Assembly (NCBI GenBank): GCA_017642335.1
Contig: JAGCPF010000071.1
Span: forward strand, 1 to 64,000
Source: Fibrobacter sp.
GTDB taxonomy: Bacteria > Fibrobacterota > Fibrobacteria > Fibrobacterales > Fibrobacteraceae
DNA length: 64,000 nucleotides
Reading direction: 5' to 3'
A program made the position numbers and the translations under genes. Positions 1 through 8,041 of this stretch are shown piece after piece (within the stretch, counting starts at the first letter, position 1; each line of letters begins with the position of its first letter). The notes beneath the pieces are model-generated. The model made no database searches and had not been told where the DNA came from. It saw only the letters and a program-made list of their open reading frames with translations.

Positions 1-165
1 CATGATGGTGGCGGGGTTAGAGTTCACGAGCACCACTTCGTAGCCTTCGCGGCGCAGCACCTTGCAGGCCTGCACGCCGGAGTAGTCGAATTCGCAGCCC
101 TGGCCAATCACGATCGGGCCGGAGCCAATGAGCATAATCTTCTTGATGTCGGTACGCTTAGGCAT
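1..165 (-). CDS. carB: Carbamoyl-phosphate synthase large subunit, N-terminal fragment
   Basis: The reverse-strand reading begins [17 protein letters not shown] and continues through [18 protein letters not shown] and VNSNPATIM, the unmistakable start of the CarB ATP-grasp subunit that makes carbamoyl phosphate from bicarbonate, ammonia channelled from CarA, and ATP. The first 55 codons are visible; the gene runs off the window. The start ATG (163-165) overlaps the stop codon of an upstream leader ORF (158-337). carA, the glutaminase subunit, lies 14.5 kb away behind a related leader, so the two subunits are not in one operon but appear to share a control mechanism. Confidence 0.95.
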   Translation of the reverse strand, partial: MPKRTDIKKIMLIGSGPIVIGQGCEFDYSGVQACKVLRREGYEVVLVNSNPATIM

Positions 166-337
166 AGCATTTCTCCGAATAAAAAGAAAGGCAAAAGCCA
201 AAAGCTTTTGCCGAACAATTAAAAACGTTTTGAACAGGAATAAAAATCAGATGACCAGGAAGGGTCGCTTGGTTCCGTTGCGAGATTGCTGCAACGGCTG
301 CGCTCATGTGTGCTTCGATGGTTTCCGATATCTTCAT
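158..337 (-). CDS. Candidate leader ORF of carB (59 aa)
   Basis: A 59-codon reverse-strand ORF starting [20 protein letters not shown]. Its first 28 codons match the leader ORF of carA (15799-15996) at 25 residues; of nine codons that differ, six differ silently at the third base and two give K/R and T/S exchanges, which points to translation. The ORF runs through the intrinsic terminator at 190-212 and its TAA overlaps the carB ATG. No Shine-Dalgarno is visible; a -10-like TACATT ends 9 nt before the ATG, so it may be read from a nearly leaderless mRNA. Inference: a pyrBI-type leader peptide. Alternative: an RNA element whose reading frame is incidental. Confidence 0.6.
   Translation of the reverse strand: MKISETIEAHMSAAVAAISQRNQATLPGHLIFIPVQNVFNCSAKAFGFCLSFYSEKCYA
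182..212 (-). terminator. Attenuator terminator in the carB leader
   Basis: On the reverse strand an 8-bp perfect stem, GGCAAAAG paired with CTTTTGCC around a 7-nt loop (190-212), is followed by CTTTCTTTTT. It sits about 25 nt before carB and inside the leader ORF. The equivalent hairpin precedes carA with one loop change. U-rich tracts just upstream (around 215-246) could be pause sites. Terminator placement between promoter and gene indicates conditional termination. Confidence 0.75.
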
Positions 338-346
338 CGGACTGAA

Positions 347-375
347 AATGTAGTAAAAAGGAGCCTGCTTCGCAA
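347..375 (-). promoter_or_regulatory. Putative carB leader promoter
   Basis: Reverse strand: TTGCGA (370-375), 17-nt spacer, TACATT (347-352). The hexamer ends 9 nt before the leader-ORF ATG, exactly as in the carA leader, where TACTATATTTT replaces TACTACATTTT. A start site 6-8 nt after the -10 box would leave only a few untranslated bases. Confidence 0.5.
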
Positions 376-536
376 TATAATTTTCTGATTTTTTAAACAA
401 TTGATGATTGTGTTTCATTTTTTGTAAAACAAAAAAGTAAGAAAACATGAAAATGTAAAATGACTCGCCAGGCATTTGTGCTGTCCTTTTTTTAGAGGGT
501 CTTTTTTTATTATCTTAAAGAAAAAAGGTCGTTCTC

Positions 537-1466
537 TTGAAAAAGTCGATTGTTTTTCTACTGATTCTCCTTCTTGCGGTTGCTGCTTCTGCAGCAGTCA
601 AGAAAAAGCGTTTTGATGTGGGGGAAACTAATGCTCCCTCTGCGGCAGAGGTCGTTGTTCAGCCTGCTGACGCTCCTGAATCATCCTTTTTTGCTAGTAT
701 CGCCCAGGCACAGAAAGTCCTTCGCGAAAAACTGACCGTCGCCATTACGGCTATGAAGCAGGGGGACTGGGGCGCTATCTGGAAATTTCTTGTTATCTGC
801 TTTGTTTACGGCATGTTGCATGCTCTTGGTCCTGGGCACGGCAAGTCCATCGTGGTGGGGTATTTCATCGCGCGTCGTGGACGATGGCGGCAAGGGGTTG
901 CGCTTGGTGCGGGGATTACGTTCGTGCACACGCTGAGCGCCGTCTTGTTGCTTTTTGTTTTGTATGCGGTTTTCAGGGCGACCGTGTTCGCAGCGTTTGA
1001 AACGGGACGAATTGGGATCGAGAAGGCGAGCTATGCGCTCATCATGCTCACCGGTATCTTGCTTGTTGTTCTTGGCATTCGCGATGTGGTCAAACAGTGC
1101 AAGCAGAAAGTGTCCGCTGAAGAAACTCCGCTACCGCCAACGGCCCGCTGGCGTGAAATCATCGGAGTCGCTGCTGTTACAGGGATTGTGCCTTGTCCGG
1201 CTGTCGCGCTGATAGTGCTTTTCTGCCTGCTGAATTCAATGGTTGCTCTTTCGCTTCTTGGCGCCGTTGTCATCTGTATCGGCATGACCGTTACTAACGT
1301 CGCTTTCGGAATAGCTGCGGTCGCTTTCCGCAAGGGAATCGACAAGGGCAGTGCCCATAGCCGTCTTGCCTCGAAAATCTATGCAGCGGCCACTCTTGCT
1401 GGCGGTGCCGTCATCTTTATTTCGGGATTCCTGTTGTTCAGCAATATGTTTGCAGGACAGGTGTAA
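537..1466 (+). CDS. NicO/RcnA-family nickel-cobalt transporter
   Basis: A 309-residue membrane protein beginning with an N-terminal signal-like segment (residues 1-20), a short soluble stretch, then about six to seven hydrophobic segments. It contains the family signatures HALGPGHGKS near residue 95 and GIVPCPAVAL near residue 215, typical of NicO/RcnA-type Ni2+/Co2+ efflux or uptake proteins, probably in the inner membrane. The start is TTG (537) preceded by AAAAAAGG. It lies just upstream of a DtxR-type regulator and FeoAB, so a metal role fits, but direction and metal cannot be told from sequence. Upstream (376-536) I see only AT-rich DNA. Confidence 0.75.
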   Translation: MKKSIVFLLILLLAVAASAAVKKKRFDVGETNAPSAAEVVVQPADAPESSFFASIAQAQKVLREKLTVAITAMKQGDWGAIWKFLVICFVYGMLHALGPGHGKSIVVGYFIARRGRWRQGVALGAGITFVHTLSAVLLLFVLYAVFRATVFAAFETGRIGIEKASYALIMLTGILLVVLGIRDVVKQCKQKVSAEETPLPPTARWREIIGVAAVTGIVPCPAVALIVLFCLLNSMVALSLLGAVVICIGMTVTNVAFGIAAVAFRKGIDKGSAHSRLASKIYAAATLAGGAVIFISGFLLFSNMFAGQV

Positions 1467-1500
1467 AGCTACTTTCAAAAACAGGTTGCAAGGCTGAAAA

Positions 1501-1573
1501 TTAGTCTTACCTAAAAAAATTATAGAAAAATAAGAAATTTAGCCTTGACTAATTAAAAAGAAAGAGCTATAAT
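1501..1573 (+). promoter_or_regulatory. Promoter and paired operators of the dtxR-feoAB operon
   Basis: TTGACT (1545-1550), a 17-nt spacer and TATAAT (1568-1573) form a near-consensus sigma-70 promoter. Two related interrupted palindromes, TTAGTCTTACCTAA (1501-1514) and TTAGCCTTGACTAA (1540-1553), lie upstream of and across the -35 box. They resemble DtxR/IdeR/MntR boxes (TTAG...CTAA), so autoregulation by the adjacent DtxR-family protein is likely. Confidence 0.7.
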
Positions 1574-1628
1574 TTGCCGCATCTAATGAATGCTAGATTT
1601 GTCTGATTGAACCATTTGGAGGCCTCGA

Positions 1629-2045
1629 ATGGAACATGCAAAACTGAGCCAGAGTCTGGAAGATTACCTGGAAATGGTGCATATCCTGCGCCTTGCCAAC
1701 GGAATCGCCCGTGTCAAGGACATTGCGGCGGCCCTTACGGTCAAGATGCCTTCCGTAGCGAAGGCGATGATTGAACTCAAGAAGTTGGGACTCGTGACCC
1801 AGGAACCCTACAGTGGCGTGGAACTCACGGAAGAGGGCGAGCGCGTTGCTGCCATAATTCTTAACCGCCATATTTTGCTCAAGGGTTTCCTGATTAAGCT
1901 CGGTGTTTCGGAGGCGATTGCCGATAAGGACGCCTGCTGCATGGAGCATATCCTCTCGGCGGAGACTCTAGGGAAAATTGAAGAATTTATGAAGCCGGCC
2001 ACGATTGCTCCGTCGGCAAAAAAAGCAAAAAGTGCAAAGAAATAG
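1629..2045 (+). CDS. DtxR/MntR-family metal-dependent repressor
   Basis: A 138-residue protein with an N-terminal winged helix (about residues 1-70, including ARVKDIAAALTVKMPSVAKA) followed by the dimerisation region with the metal-ligand motif CCMEH near residue 103, matching the C-x-x-E-H site of DtxR/MntR proteins. It lacks the C-terminal SH3-like domain of long IdeR forms and ends in a Lys/Ala-rich tail. A good GGAGG ribosome site precedes the ATG. It is first in an operon with feoA and feoB and has candidate operators at its own promoter, so an iron (or manganese) responsive repressor of Fe2+ uptake is the best call. Confidence 0.85.
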   Translation: MEHAKLSQSLEDYLEMVHILRLANGIARVKDIAAALTVKMPSVAKAMIELKKLGLVTQEPYSGVELTEEGERVAAIILNRHILLKGFLIKLGVSEAIADKDACCMEHILSAETLGKIEEFMKPATIAPSAKKAKSAKK

Positions 2046-2053
2046 GACCAGTC

Positions 2054-2338
2054 ATGGGATGTAAATGTGGTTGCGGCGGCAAGTCGCAAGCAAAAGAATG
2101 GAATATGACGCCGAAGTTTTCGGAGCTGAAGCGTGGTGATAAGGTGATAATTGTGGGCTACCGTACGGGCGATTCCCAGTACAAGTCCAAACTCCTTTCG
2201 ATGGGCCTCGTGCGCGGTGTGGAACTTCGTGTATTGCAGGTAGCTCCCCTCGGCGATCCTATTGAAGTGGCTGTGCTTTCTTACAGGCTTTCGCTCCGCA
2301 AAGAAGAAGCGAATGTGTTGATGCTGGAGAGAATTTAG
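2054..2338 (+). CDS. feoA: FeoA-domain protein with N-terminal Cys cluster
   Basis: A 94-residue protein whose residues 18-94 form a FeoA SH3-like domain (LKRGDKVIIVGY, LLSMGLVRGVELRVLQVAPLG). FeoA is a cytoplasmic accessory protein of the FeoB ferrous-iron transporter. It begins MGCKCGCGGKS, an unusual Cys-rich extension that could bind metal. It starts 8 nt after the regulator and ends 1 nt before feoB, so the three genes are surely cotranscribed. The start is set by ATG 2054; a second ATG (2105, before TPKF) would remove the Cys cluster and cannot be excluded. Confidence 0.88.
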   Translation: MGCKCGCGGKSQAKEWNMTPKFSELKRGDKVIIVGYRTGDSQYKSKLLSMGLVRGVELRVLQVAPLGDPIEVAVLSYRLSLRKEEANVLMLERI

Positions 2339-2339
2339 A

Positions 2340-4634
2340 ATGGCTATCGACAAGGAAGTTTTTACCATTGCTATCGCAGGCAACCCGAACTGCGGAAAGA
2401 CTGCACTTTTTAACGCACTGACCGGCTCGAACCAGATTGTGGGCAACTGGCCCGGCGTGACCGTCGAAAAGAAGGAAGGTTCGTTCAAGCTCGACAACCA
2501 CACAATCTGCGTGGTGGACCTTCCGGGCATTTATGCGCTGTTCGCAAATTCCGAGGACGAGCGTGCCGCTCTCGATTATCTGCTCAAGGGCGAGGCGGAC
2601 CTGGTCGTGAACATTCTCGATTCGACGAACTTGGAACGCAACTTGTTCCTCACGAGCCAGCTCATGGAAAAGGGCGTGCCGATGGTGCTCGCCGTGAACA
2701 TGATGGACATTGCCGCTCAGCGCGGAGTGCATATTGACCTAAAGAAACTCGAAGAAATTCTGGGCGTGACGGCTGTCGGGCTGACTGCCGTTTCGCCGAA
2801 GAGCTGCGAAGGTTTCGTGAACGATTTGCACAAGCTGCTCCATTCCAGTAATGAGCTCCCGCTCCCGAAGGCTGTCAAGCATTCCGAAGTTCTCGAAAAA
2901 TTGATTGAAGATATTTCCGGGACGCTTGAGCCCGTGGCAAAGGAACTCGGTGCGACTCCCCGCTGGACGGCGGTGCAGTATCTGGAACACAGCAGCCGCG
3001 TGCTCGAAGTGGCTGAACGCCTGAATGTAACCATCCCTCATGACAAGATCGAGGAAGACCTCGGTGAAGAAGTGGAATTTGCGCTTGCGGATTCGCGTTA
3101 CTCCTATGCGCGCAATATCGTGATGCAGGTAGTTCGCGACAACACGAACAAGAAAACGCGTACCGACAAACTTGACAAGATTTTCCTGAACCGCATTCTC
3201 GGCATCCCGCTGTTCTTGATGGCGATGTATCTTGTTTTCTGGTTTGCCGTGACGGTGGGTTCTGCGTTTATCGACTTCTTCGACATCCTGGTGGGTGGCA
3301 TCTTCGTCGATGGCCTTACTCAACTCCTGGAAACAATCCATGCGCCTGGATTTGTCGTGGCGCTCCTAGCGAACGGCCTCGGTGCCGGTATCCAGACGGT
3401 GTCGACGTTCATTCCGGTCATCTTTTTCATGTTCCTGTGTCTCTCTTTCTTGGAAGATTCCGGCTACATGTCCCGTGCCGCCTTTGTCGCGGATAGGTTC
3501 ATGCGGTTCCTTGGACTCCCAGGAAAGGCTTTTGTCCCGATGATCGTGGGCTTTGGTTGCTCCGTGCCTGCACTCATGGGAACACGTACACTCGAAAACA
3601 AGCGCGAACGCTTCTTGACCTTATTCCTGGTACCGTTCATGAGTTGTGGCGCAAGGCTCCCGGTCTATGCGCTGTTTGGTGCGGCTTTCTTCGGCAAGGC
3701 CGCAGGCAACTTGGTGTTTGGCATCTACATGGTCGGCATCGTGATTGCGCTTCTGTACGGCTTGCTCTTGAGAAAGACTCTGTTCGTGGGTAAGGAATCC
3801 ACCTTTATCATGGAATTGCCTCCTTACCATTTGCCCAAGTTCAGCAACCTCTTCAGGCATGCGTGGCTCCGACTCCGTGAATTCATTTTCCGTGCGGGTA
3901 AGATCGTGCTTATCATGGTGACGGTTCTTGGCTTCATGGGTTCCATCGGTACCGACGGCAGTTTCGGCAACGACAACAACGAGAAGTCCGTGCTGAGCTT
4001 GATTGGCTCGACAATTACCCCGGTGTTTGAGCCGTTCGGTGTCGAGAAGGACAACTGGCCCGCATCTGTCGCTCTTTTTACAGGCCTCTTCGCGAAAGAG
4101 GCGATCGTCGGTACGCTGAACTCGCTTTACAGTATCGAAGACCAGGCGGGTGTTGGTGAAGCGGATGACGAAGAAGGCTTCAGCCTGAAGGAAACGGCGA
4201 AGGATGCATTCATCTCCATTCCCGAGAATCTCGCTGGGGTTTTCGGCAAACTGGCAAATCCGCTCGGCGTGAAGGAAGCCATCGAAGAAAGCGAAGATGT
4301 CGAGAACGATGAAGTCGCCTCGGCGATGAAGGGTATGCGCGCTCACTTCAGTCTCGGCAAGTGGCAGGTGTTTGCCTACCTGCTTTTCATATTGCTCTAC
4401 GTGCCCTGCCTAGCGGCTCTTGGAACGGCGTTCCGCGAACTGGGCCGGTTTTATGGTACGCTCATGGTCGTATTCCAGACGGTTATAGGTTGGAGCTTCT
4501 CGGTGCTGTTCTTCCAGCTGGCCGTGGGTGGTTCCGCCTTGTGGATTTGCATTGCCGCCGCTTTGCTTGTCGGCGTAGTCGTTGCGCTGTTCCTCATTGG
4601 CCGCGACCAGAAGAAAAAACACGTGTTCGGATAG
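2340..4634 (+). CDS. feoB: Ferrous iron transporter FeoB
   Basis: A 764-residue Fe2+ transporter of the inner membrane. The N-terminal G domain has the G1 motif GNPNCGKT (about residues 14-21), the G2/switch I stretch NWPGVTVEKKEG, the G3 motif DLPG and the G4 motif NMMD. A helical guanine-dissociation-inhibitor region follows, then two Gate domains with the core GFGCSVPALMGTR and about eight to ten membrane helices. Length is normal for the family. It is the last gene of the dtxR-feoA-feoB operon and is followed by a hairpin at 4725-4752. Confidence 0.97.
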   Translation: MAIDKEVFTIAIAGNPNCGKTALFNALTGSNQIVGNWPGVTVEKKEGSFKLDNHTICVVDLPGIYALFANSEDERAALDYLLKGEADLVVNILDSTNLERNLFLTSQLMEKGVPMVLAVNMMDIAAQRGVHIDLKKLEEILGVTAVGLTAVSPKSCEGFVNDLHKLLHSSNELPLPKAVKHSEVLEKLIEDISGTLEPVAKELGATPRWTAVQYLEHSSRVLEVAERLNVTIPHDKIEEDLGEEVEFALADSRYSYARNIVMQVVRDNTNKKTRTDKLDKIFLNRILGIPLFLMAMYLVFWFAVTVGSAFIDFFDILVGGIFVDGLTQLLETIHAPGFVVALLANGLGAGIQTVSTFIPVIFFMFLCLSFLEDSGYMSRAAFVADRFMRFLGLPGKAFVPMIVGFGCSVPALMGTRTLENKRERFLTLFLVPFMSCGARLPVYALFGAAFFGKAAGNLVFGIYMVGIVIALLYGLLLRKTLFVGKESTFIMELPPYHLPKFSNLFRHAWLRLREFIFRAGKIVLIMVTVLGFMGSIGTDGSFGNDNNEKSVLSLIGSTITPVFEPFGVEKDNWPASVALFTGLFAKEAIVGTLNSLYSIEDQAGVGEADDEEGFSLKETAKDAFISIPENLAGVFGKLANPLGVKEAIEESEDVENDEVASAMKGMRAHFSLGKWQVFAYLLFILLYVPCLAALGTAFRELGRFYGTLMVVFQTVIGWSFSVLFFQLAVGGSALWICIAAALLVGVVVALFLIGRDQKKKHVFG

Positions 4635-4724
4635 ATATACAAGATTCCGTTTACAAAAAATTGTACGGAATTTGTATTGCTTTCGTTTTGTGTAAATAAT
4701 TGGATAGCTTGAAATTATCGCTAT

Positions 4725-4752
4725 AGCCCGCATCCCAGTGAATATGCGGGCT
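4725..4752 (+). terminator. Terminator-like hairpin after feoB
   Basis: AGCCCGCAT (4725-4733) pairs with ATGCGGGCT (4744-4752) around a 10-nt loop; the following T tract is weak and interrupted. It lies 90 nt after feoB and just upstream of the sigma-54 promoter of the next gene. Confidence 0.55.
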
Positions 4753-4773
4753 TGAGCCGTTTTTGAAAAGATT

Positions 4774-4789
4774 TGGCACACTTTTTGCG
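4774..4789 (+). promoter_or_regulatory. Sigma-54 promoter of the outer-membrane protein gene
   Basis: TGGCACACTTTTTGCG has the invariant GG (4775-4776) and GC (4787-4788) separated by 10 nt, a strong -24/-12 element. Upstream lie TTTACAAAAAATTGTAC (4650-4666) and TTTTGTGTAAATAA (4687-4700), about 75-125 bp from the promoter, resembling dyads upstream of the glnN and gltB sigma-54 promoters and plausibly enhancer-binding sites. The gene start is about 70 bp downstream. Confidence 0.85.
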
Positions 4790-4859
4790 AAATAGGGTTT
4801 GCAAGGACGTAAACCTTGTTGATGGGAAATAACCCTAAATAATCACTTAGGAGATAAAG

Positions 4860-5960
4860 ATGAAAAAACGATTCCTTTTGGCTGCATCAGTATTTTTTGT
4901 TGCATCGGCTTTTGCTGAGACGGATGTGAAGTATTCCGGCGAAGTGGAATTCGACGTGTATACGGGAGACCTCTGGAATGACGATGACTTCAAGCATTCC
5001 TACGCATCAACGTTTGACTTGAATTTTGAAATCCAGTTTAACGAGAAGTGGTCTGCGTATGTTGGCCTCGAAGCGGATGGTGAGACGGATAGCCCCGCTG
5101 CCGTCTACAATGGCGCCTACATCCAGTACCAGCATGCTGATCTGTTTACGATCAAGGCGGGTGACCTGACATCTTCGGAAGGAGCGTTCGTTGCCTACTA
5201 CAACTATGACGATCCGGCAGACAACGCCGCCGGCATGAAGGAACATGATATTCGCGGAATCCAGTTGGAAATTGCTGGCTTTGAGCTAGGCCTGGGCTTT
5301 GGCCGCGGTGACAACGATGCTCCCGAAACGGAGGCTGATGGAAATGTTTATGACTTCCATGCCGCCTACGAACTCGAGTATGCGCGTCAGCACTTGCGCC
5401 CGTATCTCGACTACAAAAGCTACCAAGAAGCACAGCATAATGAGTTGCATGCCGGTGTCGAGGCGGGACTTTCTATCGGTGATTTCGCGTTCCGCGCGGT
5501 ATACGGCTTCCATGCTGACTACTTGATGGATGACGGCGACGTGGTGGCTGGTCAGGATTGGACTTCTACTGCCCACGCCATTTTGCTTGAGCCTTCTTTC
5601 GAAATAGGCATATTCGATATCAAGGCAACGGCTTTCTACGCCTTCATGGATAGGGGTGATGCCGAAGAAGATGCAAGTGATCTGGATAGCGAAGAAATTC
5701 CGGAATACTTCTTTCTTTATGCAGAACCGGCTTTCAAGCTAGCCAAATGTATCAAGCTCGGTATTCCTGTGGAGTATCACACCCACACCTTGGATGATGA
5801 CGATGATTCTCAGACGACGGTGGAATTGGGCGGCCGTGTTTACTTCTCGCCGATCGAGAATCTGGACTTTACCGCCTTCGGCATGATGGGTTTCCCTGTT
5901 GGCGACAACAAGGATAACGAATCGCTCCATTTGGGCATCGAGACTGTATTCAGTTTCTAG
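4860..5960 (+). CDS. Outer-membrane beta-barrel (porin-like) protein
   Basis: A 366-residue protein with a signal peptide (MKKRFLLAASVFFVASAFAE), alternating amphipathic strands, many acidic and aromatic residues and a C-terminal Phe (FSF), the hallmark of barrels recognised by the Bam machinery. No specific family motif is recognised. It has a strong TTAGGAG ribosome site and is monocistronic, between a sigma-54 promoter and a terminator at 6026-6056. The promoter type suggests expression under the same control as the nitrogen genes in this window, so a role in passage of nitrogenous solutes is possible but unproven. Confidence 0.75.
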   Translation: MKKRFLLAASVFFVASAFAETDVKYSGEVEFDVYTGDLWNDDDFKHSYASTFDLNFEIQFNEKWSAYVGLEADGETDSPAAVYNGAYIQYQHADLFTIKAGDLTSSEGAFVAYYNYDDPADNAAGMKEHDIRGIQLEIAGFELGLGFGRGDNDAPETEADGNVYDFHAAYELEYARQHLRPYLDYKSYQEAQHNELHAGVEAGLSIGDFAFRAVYGFHADYLMDDGDVVAGQDWTSTAHAILLEPSFEIGIFDIKATAFYAFMDRGDAEEDASDLDSEEIPEYFFLYAEPAFKLAKCIKLGIPVEYHTHTLDDDDDSQTTVELGGRVYFSPIENLDFTAFGMMGFPVGDNKDNESLHLGIETVFSF

Positions 5961-6025
5961 GACAGGTCTCCGTAAATCGCCTCTTTCGCAATATGCTCTC
6001 CTCCAGCGCGAAAGAGGGGGTGAAT

Positions 6026-6056
6026 TCCCGCCCGGCATTTGCCGCGGCGGGATTTT
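6026..6056 (+). terminator. Terminator after the barrel protein gene
   Basis: TCCCGCC (6026-6032) pairs with GGCGGGA (6046-6052), the loop itself containing GGCATTTGCC, followed by TTTTAT. It separates the plus-strand barrel gene from the convergent TonB-receptor gene. Confidence 0.75.
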
Positions 6057-6067
6057 ATATGCTTGGC

Positions 6068-8041
6068 CTAGAATTTCATGTTTGCCAGAATGCTGAAATT
6101 GCGCCCCTTTTCGGGCATGATGGACTTGAGACGGGAAAGGTGGTTCCGTACGTCAGCATCGAGCAGATTGTCTGCGCGGAAAACGAGACTGTAATGGGCG
6201 AGGGCGAGTTTCCAGCGGATTTCGATTATGAATCCGAATATGATGTAGCTAGGAGTTTCCTCTTCATATTTGTCAACGAAGCGTTGCGCGAGCGCAAAGT
6301 CGCTGTAGACTGAAGTTTGCAGGTGTTGCCAAATGTAGCCGAGTTCCCCGTGAATCTTGAATGGGGGAATTTGCGGCATGTCACCCCAGTCGGTGTCGCG
6401 GAATACGCCGCGTACGTAGCTGGCGGAGGTGGCGGCACGGAGGCCCTGCTCGGCAACGGTCTGAGCCGAAGCGCTAGCGCCGTAGAGCAGGGCCTCGTCG
6501 CCCCGCACGCGGTAAATCGGGAGGAGCTGCGACCAGTTTGTGTCGCCTGTCGCGCGCGGGGCGAGGTGGTTCGTGAACCACGTACCATGTGCCGCCACCC
6601 GCCACGAGACGAATTCTCCGTAGGAACGGTATTCGAGTTCCGCACCGTAGCCGCTTTCGGCATCTAGCTTGCTGTCGCCTTTCTCGTAGGTATATGCAGC
6701 CAAGTGTGGACCTTGATTGTAGAGCTCCTCGATGGTCGGGGCACGGGTTGTCCTGAAAATGTCGAACGTTAGAAACTTGCCGAGACCAACTCTCTGCGAA
6801 AATTCCGCATCGAGTGCCCATAGTGCAAAATCTCTGTCCTCAAGAGCATCTTTGTCGGCGACGACGCTTTCATGCGGACGGAAGAACGCTCCGCCAAATC
6901 GCCCGGAAAACGTCATCTCTAACCCCCGCCACCCACCTAGGCTCGCTGCCGCAAACGCTGTTGCGGCGTACGAGCGGGTCGGTGGCGTGAATACGTATCC
7001 GCCCATCTTGACCGATCGGCTATCGAGTTCCGCCCCTAAACGCACGCCGAAAAGGGGGCCCGGATTCGCCATGACCTTTTCCAAACGGAGATTTTCCTGG
7101 TTCACGGCGAACTCGGCCCCCACGGCTCCAGCTCCTTCAAATTCCGTATGATGGTAGCGGTTGATGCGCATCGTTACGTCCAATGTGTCTTGTTTTGCTT
7201 TCGTCGGCAGGTAAAGTCCGCGCAGCGTCAAGTCCCGTTTCCACAGGCTGATATCCACGCCGTTTGGGTGGCCCCCGATGAATCCGCCGGGTATTCCGTA
7301 GTCGCTATCGAACCACCGGAACGATGCCCCCAGGCGGAATTGGCCGAGCTTGTAAGCCGCGCCCACAGCGCCGCTCCCGTTGTCGATTTGCGTATTTTTC
7401 AGCTTGCCAGTTGGCGTATGCAGGTCGCCCATGTGCCGTCCCGAAATCTCGCCCTTTACCGATACCCCCATCGCGGAGGCGCTCATCCCTGCAGCAGTTG
7501 CATATCCCGGTTGCCCGTTTTCGGCGTACCATGTCACGAAACCGTTAAATAGCGAGTCGTTGAAGGGAATGTCCCCGCGCTCTACCTGTACCACACCGCC
7601 GGCTGCCGAATAGGAATACAGCAAAATGCGCGGGCCCCGCAGCACGCGCAGCCTGTGCGCCGTCAGCACCTCCGATGCCACCGCATGGTCCGGCGAAGTG
7701 GCACTCATGTCGCCGCTGAAGGATCCGTCTTCCGTTACTTCTACATGGCTTCCCGAAAGCCCTTTGATGACCGGCCGCGCGGCCGCAGGCCCCATAGAAC
7801 GAATAGCCACATCGGGCTCATTCCTGATCGTCTCCGCGATAGTCGTTGAAAGTTCGCGTTCCAGTTTTTCATCCCTTAAATCGTCCTCCTCGCGCAGCCC
7901 CTCCAAAAGGGCCTGCGTTGGATTGTCGTCTTCGATAGTCTCGCTTCCCAAATCTTGAACAAATTCCTGTGCAAAAGAAAAAGGAAGGAAGCCTCCGCAA
8001 AGGAGGCTTCCTATGGCTACCCTCAAAAGGTTAGTCTTCAT
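6068..8041 (-). CDS. TonB-dependent receptor, probable zinc receptor (ZnuD-like)
   Basis: A 657-residue outer-membrane receptor with a signal peptide ending near SFAQ, a plug domain (about residues 60-165, with AARPVIKGLSGSHV and VLRGPRILLYSYSAAGGVV) and a barrel ending in Phe. The near-terminal NHLSRLKSIMPEKGRNF resembles ZnuD-type zinc receptors. It is last in the reverse-strand zinc cluster and its ATG overlaps the end of the preceding lipoprotein gene by 11 nt, indicating translational coupling. Inference: it imports Zn2+ or a zinc complex across the outer membrane under Zur control. Confidence 0.85.
   Translation of the reverse strand: MKTNLLRVAIGSLLCGGFLPFSFAQEFVQDLGSETIEDDNPTQALLEGLREEDDLRDEKLERELSTTIAETIRNEPDVAIRSMGPAAARPVIKGLSGSHVEVTEDGSFSGDMSATSPDHAVASEVLTAHRLRVLRGPRILLYSYSAAGGVVQVERGDIPFNDSLFNGFVTWYAENGQPGYATAAGMSASAMGVSVKGEISGRHMGDLHTPTGKLKNTQIDNGSGAVGAAYKLGQFRLGASFRWFDSDYGIPGGFIGGHPNGVDISLWKRDLTLRGLYLPTKAKQDTLDVTMRINRYHHTEFEGAGAVGAEFAVNQENLRLEKVMANPGPLFGVRLGAELDSRSVKMGGYVFTPPTRSYAATAFAAASLGGWRGLEMTFSGRFGGAFFRPHESVVADKDALEDRDFALWALDAEFSQRVGLGKFLTFDIFRTTRAPTIEELYNQGPHLAAYTYEKGDSKLDAESGYGAELEYRSYGEFVSWRVAAHGTWFTNHLAPRATGDTNWSQLLPIYRVRGDEALLYGASASAQTVAEQGLRAATSASYVRGVFRDTDWGDMPQIPPFKIHGELGYIWQHLQTSVYSDFALAQRFVDKYEEETPSYIIFGFIIEIRWKLALAHYSLVFRADNLLDADVRNHLSRLKSIMPEKGRNFSILANMKF

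Noticed and set aside
158..337. Arginine-specific attenuation of carB by Arg codons in the leader ORF
   Set aside because: Only one Arg codon occurs in the carB leader ORF and there is no run before the terminator, so stalling on arginine is unlikely.
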